This document shows, one piece after another, positions 1 through 7,556 of a stretch of 64,000 nt of DNA. Every line of letters begins with the position of its first letter. Within the stretch, counting starts at the first letter, position 1. The translations under genes were made by a program, and so were the position numbers. The stretch lies in assembly GCA_937877515.1 (NCBI GenBank), contig CALFIX010000053.1, positions 4,312-68,311 on the forward strand, given 5' to 3'. This DNA comes from an uncultured Treponema sp. Its GTDB lineage: Bacteria; Spirochaetota; Spirochaetia; Treponematales; Treponemataceae. The notes beneath the pieces are model-generated. The model ran no database searches, had not been told where the DNA came from, and saw only the letters and a program-made list of their open reading frames with translations.

Positions 1-1051
1 CGTGCTTGTGTCTGTCTTCTGGAATGTGACTCATGCCAGAAATAGTCTTGTCGCGGATTGAACTTGTTTGAATTTCTTTTCCGTCAAGAATGATTTTTGT
101 ATTTTCAGGATGAACGAGCGGTTCAAGACCCGTAAGTCCGTGAATGAACTCTGACTGTCCGTTTCCGTCAATCCCTGCAATACAGACAATTTCTCCGGAA
201 TGAACGCTAAGACTTACGTTCTTAACTGCAAGATTTTTGTGAATGCGGCTTGCGACACTCATATTCCTGATTTCAAGGATAACTTTGCCGGGTTTTGCCT
301 GTTCCTTGTCTACAACAAAGTTAACATCGCGACCTACCATCATGCGGCTGAGTTCTTCTTTTGTCGTATCTTTTGTTTTAACAGTGCCGATGTATTTTCC
401 TTTTCGGAGAACAGAACATCTGTCTGAAACCTCCATAATCTCATTGAGTTTATGTGTGATGAAGAGTATAGATTTGCCTTCTGCAGTAAGATTTTTCATT
501 ATCTGCATAAGCTCTTTAATTTCTTGTGGAGTAAGAACCGCGGTGGGTTCGTCAAAAATGAGAATTTCGTTCTCGCGGTAGAGCATCTTAAGAATTTCTA
601 CGCGTTGTTGCATACCAACCGTGATGTCCTCTATTTTAGCATCTGGGTCTACTGAAAGACCATAATGTTTGCTTAGTTCAATAACTTTTTGACGGGCGAG
701 CTTTCTGTCTATGAAACCATTTTTCATGGGTTCCGTGCCAAGAATTATGTTGTCGAGCACAGTGAATACTTCTACCAGCTTAAAGTGCTGGTGAACCATT
801 CCTATTCCAAGGGCCGTAGCATCATTAGGATTGTTAATTTCTACAACTGTTCCGTTTTTACGGATTTCACCTTCCTCAGGTTTATAAAGTCCAAAGAGAA
901 CGCTCATAAGTGTGGACTTCCCGGCCCCATTTTCGCCAAGAAGCGCGTGTATTTCACCTTTTTTCACTTGTATGGTGATATTATCATTTGCAATAATTCC
1001 AGGAAAACGCTTTGTAATGTTAAGCATTTCGATAATGTAGTCGTCGCTCAT
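1..1051 (-). CDS. Nucleoside/simple-sugar ABC importer ATPase, partial
   Basis: The gene runs off the left edge of the window, so its C-terminus is missing. It begins MSDDYIIEM at 1051. The first ATPase domain shows Walker A GENGAGKST (about residues 39-47), a degenerate signature ITVGMQQR and Walker B ILIFDEPTAVLTP. A second domain follows, reaching the family-typical GMSHIPEDRHKH at the window edge. Two tandem ATPase halves in one chain is the architecture of the YufO/NupO/RbsA-like importers that pair with BMP-family binding proteins. The adjacent upstream gene is such a binding protein, so this is most likely the energising subunit of a nucleoside (purine/guanosine) importer at the inner membrane. 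The permeases would lie to the left, outside the window. Confidence 0.9.
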   Translation of the reverse strand, partial: MSDDYIIEMLNITKRFPGIIANDNITIQVKKGEIHALLGENGAGKSTLMSVLFGLYKPEEGEIRKNGTVVEINNPNDATALGIGMVHQHFKLVEVFTVLDNIILGTEPMKNGFIDRKLARQKVIELSKHYGLSVDPDAKIEDITVGMQQRVEILKMLYRENEILIFDEPTAVLTPQEIKELMQIMKNLTAEGKSILFITHKLNEIMEVSDRCSVLRKGKYIGTVKTKDTTKEELSRMMVGRDVNFVVDKEQAKPGKVILEIRNMSVASRIHKNLAVKNVSLSVHSGEIVCIAGIDGNGQSEFIHGLTGLEPLVHPENTKIILDGKEIQTSSIRDKTISGMSHIPEDRHKH

Positions 1052-1073
1052 AGAAATGTCGTCCTTTAATAAA

Positions 1074-1108
1074 TTAAAAAAAGCTGCCACAAAAGATGTA
1101 GCAGCCTT
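1074..1108 (-). terminator. Hairpin with T-run after the BMP lipoprotein gene
   Basis: Read on the minus strand, GCTGC and GCAGC arms with an intervening loop are followed by a run of T. It lies between the binding-protein gene and the ATPase gene, so it may act as an attenuator that lowers ATPase expression relative to the binding lipoprotein. Confidence 0.65.
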
Positions 1109-1123
1109 TAGGAACAATTAAAT

Positions 1124-2272
1124 TTATTTAATGTTTGGATAAATGTTAAGAGTTATAGTATGAGTAGGAGTGGTTGCTGTTTCATTTGATATAGAAACTT
1201 TTCCGTTAAAGATATCTGCAGTAAGAGTTTTGTATTCTTCTACAGTAAAGTTTTTCATTGTCCATGTATCAGTTGGAAGCTGTACATAGTTAGCGTCCAT
1301 GTCTGTTGCAGAAACAAGACCCAAAGACTCAACTTTTCCTGAGTATTTACTCCACTTTTCTTCCAAGATTGATTTTAAAACTGCATTTACAGTAGCACCG
1401 AGGCCCTTCATGGCACTTGTTACGCACATGTCAGGAGCGTAAGCATTAATCTGAGCAGACTGGTCAACGTCAACACCGATAACTTTTCCACCTGAATCTT
1501 TTGCTGCGTCTGCTGCACTTGTCCAGATTCCGCCACCGCAGGCAAATACAACTTCTACACCGCGGTTTTTGTACCAACCGTCCATAGATGCTTTAATCTG
1601 CTGATCGCCGTAGAACTGTCCGCCATACACATATTCAACTGTAACCTTGTCTGCAATACCCATTTCTTCAGCTGCCTTGTTGCATCCCTGAACAAAACCA
1701 AATCCATAGCGGATAACTGCAGGAACAGCCATTCCACCGAGGAATCCAAGGTGAGTGTAGCCTTCTTTTACAGCAGCATATCCTGCCATGTATCCAGGAA
1801 TTTCCTCTGCATAAACAGCACAGAATACGTTTTCAGGAATTTTCCAGTCTTTCTTACCTTTTTCTTCTGCAGCAGACATAATGTCAAATTCGCTTATGTC
1901 CAGACCAACAAATGTGATGTCAGAATTCTTTTCAGCAGTTTCAACAATTGCTTCTGCAAAGAGGAATCCTGGAAGAACGAGAACATTGTAGTCGTCCTGA
2001 ATGGCAGCATTGATTGAAGCTACGCGGTCTGCCGTAGAGTCTCCAGCTGGCTTGTAATAGTTAAATTTTAGCCCTGCTTCGTCACAGAATGCCTTGCTTG
2101 CTGCATAGGTTGTCTGGTTGAATGACTGGTCAGTAATGTCGCCAGAGTCAGTTACCATAGCAACGCGAACTTCATTTTTCTTTTGTGAAGTAGATGATGT
2201 CTTTTTTGAACAAGATGTGAATGACATTGCAAAAGCAGCAGCTATCATTGTACAAAGAACTAATTTTTTCAT
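1124..2272 (-). CDS. BMP family ABC substrate-binding lipoprotein (BmpA/PnrA/Med type)
   Basis: A 382-residue precursor with a short basic N-terminus, a hydrophobic signal segment and a spirochaete-style lipobox ending FTSC (lipidated Cys at residue 21). The mature part starts with VRVAMVTDSGDITDQSFNQ, typical of the BMP family that binds nucleosides in Treponema and Borrelia (PnrA/BmpA). The ribosome site TAAGGAG lies a good distance before the ATG. It precedes the ATPase gene in the same direction, separated by a hairpin. The likely role is capture of a purine nucleoside at the outer face of the inner membrane. The ligand is inferred from family; a simple sugar is the alternative. Confidence 0.92.
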   Translation of the reverse strand: MKKLVLCTMIAAAFAMSFTSCSKKTSSTSQKKNEVRVAMVTDSGDITDQSFNQTTYAASKAFCDEAGLKFNYYKPAGDSTADRVASINAAIQDDYNVLVLPGFLFAEAIVETAEKNSDITFVGLDISEFDIMSAAEEKGKKDWKIPENVFCAVYAEEIPGYMAGYAAVKEGYTHLGFLGGMAVPAVIRYGFGFVQGCNKAAEEMGIADKVTVEYVYGGQFYGDQQIKASMDGWYKNRGVEVVFACGGGIWTSAADAAKDSGGKVIGVDVDQSAQINAYAPDMCVTSAMKGLGATVNAVLKSILEEKWSKYSGKVESLGLVSATDMDANYVQLPTDTWTMKNFTVEEYKTLTADIFNGKVSISNETATTPTHTITLNIYPNIK

Positions 2273-2308
2273 TTTTTATGCTCCTTACAAAAAATGCTTT
2301 TAGGGTAT

Positions 2309-2337
2309 ATTATATCAAACCTTTTCTAAAAGCTCAA
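2309..2337 (-). promoter_or_regulatory. Sigma-70-type promoter of the BMP lipoprotein gene
   Basis: On the minus strand TTGAGC (2332-2337) and a perfect TATAAT (2309-2314) are separated by 17 nt. The expected transcript start leaves a roughly 30-nt leader that contains the TAAGGAG ribosome site. Confidence 0.75.
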
Positions 2338-2439
2338 AGAGTTTGTTTTATTGAACCTTGTGTAAGCTAAAAATTTAATTGACGACATTCTTAAAATAAC
2401 TTACTTTTATAGTGTAAATATTTTAATTTTTAGAGGTTT

Positions 2440-3042
2440 ATGATGAAAAATAAAGGTTTGATTATTGGAGCAGTCATTGTTGCAGTTGTGCTTCTGTGTG
2501 CGGCATCTTGTGTAGGCTCATATAATTCTCTTGTTTCTTTAAGAGAAGATGTAGATGCAGAGTGGGCAAACGTAGAAAGTCAGTATCAGCGGCGTGCAGA
2601 CCTTGTTCCAAATTTAGTTGCTACAGTTAAAGGTTATGCTTCTCATGAAGAGTCTGTTTTTACAGAGATTGCAGAAAGCAGGGCAAAGCTTGGTGGAAGT
2701 TATACAATAGATTCTTCACTTACAGAGGATGAAGAGGCTTTTAGTTCTTATAATGCTTCTCAGAATGCCTTGAGTGCAAATCTTGGTAGATTACTTGCTT
2801 TGACTGAAGCGTATCCTGAACTTAAAGCAAATGAAAATTTCTTAGATTTACAAAGTCAGCTAGAGGGTACAGAAAATCGTATTGCAACAGAAAGAAACCG
2901 CTATAATGAAAAAGCTAGATCTTACAATAAAAAGCGTCAGAGTTTTCCAACTGTAATTTTAGCAAATATGTTTGGCTTTAAGGAAAAGGTTTACTTTAAG
3001 GCAGAAGAAAGTGCTCATACAGTTCCAACAGTTTCTTTTTAA
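2440..3042 (+). CDS. lemA: LemA family protein
   Basis: A 200-residue protein with one N-terminal membrane segment (about residues 7-24) followed by a helical domain. The segment VDAEWANVESQYQRRADLVPNLV is the conserved LemA core. LemA proteins are membrane-anchored helical bundles of unsettled function. The ATG is preceded by AGAGG; a second ATG follows immediately. The next two genes encode TPM-domain membrane proteins, the usual LemA partners in many bacteria, so the three probably form one operon and one membrane complex. A TTGACG at 2379-2384 with a poor -10 17 nt downstream is a possible promoter. Confidence 0.9.
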   Translation: MMKNKGLIIGAVIVAVVLLCAASCVGSYNSLVSLREDVDAEWANVESQYQRRADLVPNLVATVKGYASHEESVFTEIAESRAKLGGSYTIDSSLTEDEEAFSSYNASQNALSANLGRLLALTEAYPELKANENFLDLQSQLEGTENRIATERNRYNEKARSYNKKRQSFPTVILANMFGFKEKVYFKAEESAHTVPTVSF

Positions 3043-3063
3043 AATCGTGAGGGAGAAATTTAA

Positions 3064-3792
3064 TTGAAATATAATTCTTTGGTAAAAAAACTTTCGCTGT
3101 CTAAAGACGATCTGGAAGAAATAAAGAGTGCTGTTGGTAAGGCAGAAAGTAAAACATCTGGAGAGATTGTTGTAGCTCTTGCTCCAGAGAGTTCCAGCTA
3201 TGCCTTCTGGGAACTTTTGGCTTCTTCGCTTACTTCTTTGCTTTTTTTGTTATGCCTTTTGCCGCTTTCCAGTCAGATAAATGAATGGCTTGGAAAAATG
3301 TTTTGGGGTAAAAGTGACTGGTACCTTGTGGCATTTTTTTTGTTCTGTGCGGTTGTAATGATTTTAGCTTTTTATGTGCTTTATAATGTGCCGGGGTTTG
3401 ATCGTTTAGTCATTCCTGTTGGTGTGCGTAATGTAAATGTTACTCGTCGGGCACTCAGATGCTTTATGGAAAGCGGTGTGTATTGCACAAAAAATCATTC
3501 TGGCATTTTGATTTATATTTCTTATTTTGAAAATCAGGTTCGTATTATTGCAGATAAAGGAATTTCTCAAAAGATTAGTCAGGACTTGTGGAATCTCGTT
3601 GCAGATGAACTTTCAGAAGGCATTGCTAAGGGAAGCGTAAAAGAAGCCTTTATAAATGCAATAGAAAAATGTGGAGATTTACTTGCAGAAAATTTTCCGC
3701 TAGAAAATAATGGAACATCTAGTGCAGAAAATGGTAAAGAAAATGAATTAAACAATTCTCTTATAATTTTGGAGGATGAAAAATGGGCATAA
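3064..3792 (+). CDS. TPM-domain membrane protein, first copy
   Basis: A 242-residue protein starting at TTG behind a strong GAGGGAG site; no in-frame ATG fits better. It has an N-terminal piece with TSGEIVVALAPE (start of a TPM/TLP18.3-type fold), two membrane segments (about residues 55-75 and 90-115), then the rest of the domain (SGILIYISYFENQVRIIADKGI). The two membrane spans inserted in the domain distinguish it from the YgcG-like neighbour. It ends 10 nt inside the next gene, indicating translational coupling. The biochemical function is unknown. Confidence 0.75.
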   Translation: MKYNSLVKKLSLSKDDLEEIKSAVGKAESKTSGEIVVALAPESSSYAFWELLASSLTSLLFLLCLLPLSSQINEWLGKMFWGKSDWYLVAFFLFCAVVMILAFYVLYNVPGFDRLVIPVGVRNVNVTRRALRCFMESGVYCTKNHSGILIYISYFENQVRIIADKGISQKISQDLWNLVADELSEGIAKGSVKEAFINAIEKCGDLLAENFPLENNGTSSAENGKENELNNSLIILEDEKWA

Positions 3793-4736
3793 TTGCACCA
3801 GAGCATAAAAAGAAAAGTAGAGCTAGAGAAACTACTGGTCCATTAGCAGTTTTTATTGCATTACTTGTAATTATTGCAGTACCTTTTTTTGTAATAAAAG
3901 CATGTACGAAAGATTCAAGTGAAGTTTCAAAAGCAGCAGAAAATAAAGTTTTGAATACTACGGAAGAAAGCAGTAATTATGAAACTTACACAGCACCTTT
4001 AGAATATTCTTCTTCTCGCCCCCAGAGTTATAGAAAAGATAGTCGGGGGCTTTATGAACTTACTTCTCCTGTTATGGACACAGCTTCTCTTCTAACATCT
4101 TCTGATTATGTAATGCTTACGAATTACCTTGTAAATTTAAGTAATACAACTGGCGTTCAGATTGCCGTACTTACCTTAAAATCTTTAGAAGGAAAATCAA
4201 TAGAAGAAGTTAGCCTAAGCCATGCAGAAAAGTGGAATCTTGGAAAAAATGGTGTAGACAACGGCGCTCTTCTTACAGTTTCCTTAACGGAACATGAGCT
4301 TAGAATAGAGACAGGTTATGGTACGGAGGGTGTTTTAACAGATGTGCTTTGTTCTCGCATTATACGAAATGTAATTGTACCAGAGTTTAGACAGGGCAAT
4401 TATAGTACAGGCATTGTAAAAGGCGTGCAGAATATGGCAGGCATCATTACAAGTGATGAAAACATGATTTCTGAAGCTGTAACAGAAGATTCAAGCAGCG
4501 TTCCGTTACCTGTTTTAATTTTTATGATAGCGTTTGCAATTTTTTATATAAGCATAATTGCGTTTTCTATGCGTCATGCAAAAAGATATGGACGTATGGG
4601 ACCTCACGTGTATATGGGTCCAGGATTTGGTGGAATGCATAATACAGGCACACACTTTGGCGGTAGCAGCCATTCCGGAGGTTTTAGCGGAGGCGGCGGG
4701 CACTTTGGTGGTGGCGGAGCAAGTGGTCGATGGTAA
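3783..4736 (+). CDS. TPM-domain (YgcG-like) membrane protein with Gly-rich tail
   Basis: A 317-residue protein: N-terminal membrane segment (about 22-42), an extracytoplasmic TPM domain (about 95-225, including TTGVQIAVLTLKSLEGKSIEE and the LRIETGYGTEGVLTD motif), a second membrane span near 240-260, and a C-terminal tail rich in Gly, Ser and His ending GGGGASGRW. This layout is that of YgcG/TPM_phosphatase family proteins often found beside lemA. GGATG is the ribosome site. The start overlaps the previous gene by 10 nt. Confidence 0.85.
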   Translation: MGIIAPEHKKKSRARETTGPLAVFIALLVIIAVPFFVIKACTKDSSEVSKAAENKVLNTTEESSNYETYTAPLEYSSSRPQSYRKDSRGLYELTSPVMDTASLLTSSDYVMLTNYLVNLSNTTGVQIAVLTLKSLEGKSIEEVSLSHAEKWNLGKNGVDNGALLTVSLTEHELRIETGYGTEGVLTDVLCSRIIRNVIVPEFRQGNYSTGIVKGVQNMAGIITSDENMISEAVTEDSSSVPLPVLIFMIAFAIFYISIIAFSMRHAKRYGRMGPHVYMGPGFGGMHNTGTHFGGSSHSGGFSGGGGHFGGGGASGRW

Positions 4737-4762
4737 GAGTTTTAATATTTGGCAGATAAACT

Positions 4763-4969
4763 ATGGAAAACGAAGAAACGATTATTGCTTTAGAAACAAA
4801 GCTTTCATATTTAGAAGATTTTGTAAATCAACTTCAAAAAGTAACTGTAGAACACACAGAGCTTATTGAAAACTTACGAGAAGAAAATAGACTAATGGCT
4901 CAAAAGATAAGAGATATGAGTGACATTCTAGAAGGAGATATTCCTAATAGAAAGCCACCTCATTACTAG
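4763..4969 (+). CDS. slyX: SlyX family protein
   Basis: A 68-residue coiled-coil protein. Its heptad-rich body (ETKLSYLEDFVNQLQ) and the C-terminal PPHY tail are the hallmarks of SlyX. The molecular role is unknown; in enterobacteria the gene sits near slyD. It follows the LemA/TPM genes by 26 nt and is probably co-transcribed. No clear Shine-Dalgarno sequence is seen. Confidence 0.8.
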   Translation: MENEETIIALETKLSYLEDFVNQLQKVTVEHTELIENLREENRLMAQKIRDMSDILEGDIPNRKPPHY

Positions 4970-4972
4970 TAT

Positions 4973-5734
4973 TTAAAAAGTTATAGAAAAAGTTTTTGGA
5001 CTTGAAAGAGTAAAAAATTCTATAAGAGGAATTGTGAATACTGCTTTACTGCTAGAAGTGCGGGCTCTTTCTGTATCTGACAGAGATGACTTTTTTATGT
5101 TTTTGCCTTCTGGCGGTAACAGTGCAATCTGTACTGTTGCCTTATCCATTTCGCTTGCAATTTCGTCTCCGTAGATTGTTGCAATTAAGTCGCGATAGTC
5201 TGGAATGCTCATAGGCTCTCCTGTAAATACAGGTGCCATTAAAAGGTCGGTGTAAGCAATAAGATTTTCTGGCATAGAAGAAATTACAGCCTGAACAGTT
5301 TCTGGTGCTAAGATAATTGTAAGAGAGCTTTGCGTGCATGTTACAAAGTTTGCAACTTTTGCATCGCTTGCTTTTAAGGTTGCCTGCTGATTTTCTGGAG
5401 CTGGTATTCTGCCACTCATGTTTAAGGAAGATTCAGTTGGTGTTGTTATTGTAACATTTTCAAAATCAGTATTATTAAATGCAGATTCAATTAATTGTGC
5501 AGAAAAAATAGGTACGTTAGTGTCTGTATTTATTGTTTCTCCATTCATCTGCATAAGACTGGAACCAACTGCACGAATTGTTTCTGAAAGTTTTGTACCT
5601 AAATCCATAGAAAAATCTAGATTGGCACTTTTGTCTGAATTTGCCCTGATGTTAATTTTTGCAGTGCATCCTGTAAATGCGATAAGCAAAAAAATGTATA
5701 ATAGAGCAAAAATATGTTTCTTTTGTTGCGTCAT
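4973..5734 (-). CDS. Putative lipoprotein, unknown function
   Basis: A 253-residue protein with a signal segment and lipobox AFTGC (Cys 23), so a membrane-anchored lipoprotein is expected. The mature part starts KINIRANSDKSANLDFSMDLG and has no catalytic motif that I recognise. It resembles the small lipoproteins with repeated beta-rich segments annotated as hypothetical in treponemes. It is convergent with slyX (3-nt gap). The ribosome site is poor, with a GGAG about 18 nt before the ATG, so the start is only probable. Confidence 0.65.
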   Translation of the reverse strand: MTQQKKHIFALLYIFLLIAFTGCTAKINIRANSDKSANLDFSMDLGTKLSETIRAVGSSLMQMNGETINTDTNVPIFSAQLIESAFNNTDFENVTITTPTESSLNMSGRIPAPENQQATLKASDAKVANFVTCTQSSLTIILAPETVQAVISSMPENLIAYTDLLMAPVFTGEPMSIPDYRDLIATIYGDEIASEMDKATVQIALLPPEGKNIKKSSLSDTERARTSSSKAVFTIPLIEFFTLSSPKTFSITF

Positions 5735-5774
5735 ATCTTAAAAACAATTCTCCGGCTTTGGGGGTTACAATAAT

Positions 5775-6647
5775 TTACATAGCTAAGTAGTATACGCTAA
5801 AGAAGTGTAGTATACTTCCTGCAAGTACAAAAAGGTGTGAAATGCTATGAGTCCATCTTGTTTTTTGCATTAAGAAGAAAAGACCGCCAACGCTATAAGA
5901 GATTGCTCCTGTAATAAGAAGTGTACGGCTTAGATTATTAAGATTTCCGGCAAAAGTTCCAAGACCAAAGCATAAAACCATAATCCAACCAAGTACTACA
6001 TAAGTAAAGAATGAAAATCCTCTTAAGCGAGAACCAAATACAGAATATAAAACTACCAAAGCAGCACAAATTCCCCATACACAAGAAAGGGCTACAATAT
6101 CTGTTCCTGCAGGAATTTTTGTAAGAATAAATGGAGTTGCCGTTCCTGCAATTAAAATATAAATGGCATCATGATTAAGTATTGAAAAAACTTTGCGAGC
6201 CATATATGGAGTAATTGCATGATAAAGTGTAGAGAACATATACATTATAAAGAGAGAAGCTCCGAAAATTGTATAGCCCACTACACATTGAGAAACACTT
6301 TCTCCTTCTGGACAGTGAAAAACGGCACGTAAAATTAAGAGAACTATTGCTGCAACACTAAGGCCTGCGCCAATTCCATGGCTTATTGAATTGAATAAAT
6401 CCTCACCAAAAGTATATTGCCTTGACTGACGTTCATTATATGCAAGGCGAGCATTAGCTTTTTGCATTTTAAGTTCTTGTTTTTGAGCTTTTTCCTGAGC
6501 TTTTGCCTTTATGCGTTCTGGATTAACATTATATTCAATTTTTACTTCTCTAATTTTTTCTTTCGCTTGAGCTTTTATTGTTTTAATAGCTGCCTTCTTT
6601 TTTGCATTTAGAGATTTGCGTGTTATGCGAGCTGAAATATCTGCCAT
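5775..6647 (-). CDS. Hemolysin III (PAQR/YqfA) family membrane protein with charged N-terminal extension
   Basis: A 290-residue protein. Residues from about 82 form the seven-span HlyIII domain, with NSISHGIGAG (His 90), STLYHA and NHDAIYILIAGTATPF, the conserved metal-binding and core motifs. About 80 residues in front are extra: a Lys/Ala/Glu-rich helix (repeats like AKAQEKAQKQ) predicted to be a cytoplasmic coiled coil. The typical family length is about 210 residues. The start is supported by AGGGAG. The family's role (membrane lipid or stress homeostasis) is poorly defined and the haemolytic label should not be taken literally. Confidence 0.88.
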   Translation of the reverse strand: MADISARITRKSLNAKKKAAIKTIKAQAKEKIREVKIEYNVNPERIKAKAQEKAQKQELKMQKANARLAYNERQSRQYTFGEDLFNSISHGIGAGLSVAAIVLLILRAVFHCPEGESVSQCVVGYTIFGASLFIMYMFSTLYHAITPYMARKVFSILNHDAIYILIAGTATPFILTKIPAGTDIVALSCVWGICAALVVLYSVFGSRLRGFSFFTYVVLGWIMVLCFGLGTFAGNLNNLSRTLLITGAISYSVGGLFFLMQKTRWTHSISHLFVLAGSILHFFSVYYLAM

Positions 6648-6709
6648 AAAATTCTCCCTTATTCCTTTATTATGCCATACTTTGTATGCTTTGAAAAGCT
6701 ATCATTTTA

Positions 6710-6738
6710 TTGTTAAACATTCAAATCGGGTGTATTAT
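6710..6738 (+). promoter_or_regulatory. Promoter placing the response regulator start at the transcript 5' end
   Basis: TTGTTA (6710-6715), 17 nt, TATTAT (6733-6738), then only 6 nt to the ATG at 6745. No Shine-Dalgarno sequence is present. Transcription normally starts about 7 nt after the -10 box, so the mRNA would begin at the ATG (leaderless). Confidence 0.65.
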
Positions 6739-6744
6739 ATACTT

Positions 6745-7515
6745 ATGGCTAAAGCACTGTTTATATGTGAAAAAGATGTGTTAAATTCTTCTGTTGTGAC
6801 TCAAGTTAGAGAGAGATTTGAGCCTCTTATAATGCAATTTGATTATAGAAAAATATCAGACTGCATTTCACGAAAGCAAATGGAGCTTGTTGTTATTTAT
6901 ATGCGGGATATTACTCCGCCGTCAGAAGCCGTTTTAAAAGAGCTCTTGGAAAACGAAAAAAAAGTTCCATTCATGCTTATTGGTAATGAAACTGATTGTA
7001 CTGTTTTAACTAATACATCAGAAGCAAAGATTATAAAATGTGTACATACGCCTTTTTCTTTATCTTCATTTTTTGAAGAATACAAAGCTACTTGCGACAT
7101 GATAGATGCAGAAAACAGCACAGAAAATAATACTAAAAAGATAAAATATGTAGAAAACAAAAAGCACATTCTTGTTGTTGATGATGATGCAGTTTATCTT
7201 CGCACAATGATGAACTGGTTAAAAAAAGATTATGAAGTGTCTGTAGTAAAAAGTGGAATGGATGCTGTTGCATATCTTAGAGAAGAAACTCCAGATTTAA
7301 TTCTGTTAGACTATGAAATGCCAATGTGGACTGGTATAAAAACCTTAAAAGAAATTAGAGCAGACAAAAGAGGTGCAAATGTTCCTGTAATATTTTTAAC
7401 AGGTGTTTCTTCTACGCAAGTTGTAAAAGAAGCAATTTCCTTAAATCCTCAAGGCTACGTGTTAAAAAATATTTCGCAAAAAGGTCTGCTGGAAAAGATA
7501 AAGGCTATAATCTAG
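6745..7515 (+). CDS. Response regulator with two receiver-like domains
   Basis: A 256-residue protein beginning MAKALFICEKDV; an upstream in-frame ATG at 6616 lies inside the opposite gene and is rejected. The N-terminal half (1-110) has the size and alternation of a degenerate receiver domain. The C-terminal half is a full receiver: ILVVDDDA near 141, phospho-acceptor Asp 189 in LLDYEMP, Thr in FLTG and Lys in YVLKN. There is no DNA-binding output domain, so it works by protein contacts or as a phosphate shuttle. It sits 41 nt before a hybrid kinase that is probably its partner. Confidence 0.85.
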   Translation: MAKALFICEKDVLNSSVVTQVRERFEPLIMQFDYRKISDCISRKQMELVVIYMRDITPPSEAVLKELLENEKKVPFMLIGNETDCTVLTNTSEAKIIKCVHTPFSLSSFFEEYKATCDMIDAENSTENNTKKIKYVENKKHILVVDDDAVYLRTMMNWLKKDYEVSVVKSGMDAVAYLREETPDLILLDYEMPMWTGIKTLKEIRADKRGANVPVIFLTGVSSTQVVKEAISLNPQGYVLKNISQKGLLEKIKAII

Positions 7516-7556
7516 AGTTTAGCTAAACATACAAAATGTATAAGGGGAGTCTCTGA

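Noticed and set aside
200..1069. Overlapping plus-strand ORFs
   Set aside because: They are shadows of the minus-strand ABC ATPase gene, whose Walker motifs are clear.
5418..5741. Plus-strand ORF over the lipoprotein gene
   Set aside because: Shadow frame; the minus strand encodes a signal peptide and lipobox.
6616..6744. N-terminal extension of the response regulator
   Set aside because: The extra residues lie within the hemolysin-III start and the promoter; ATG 6745 fits the promoter.
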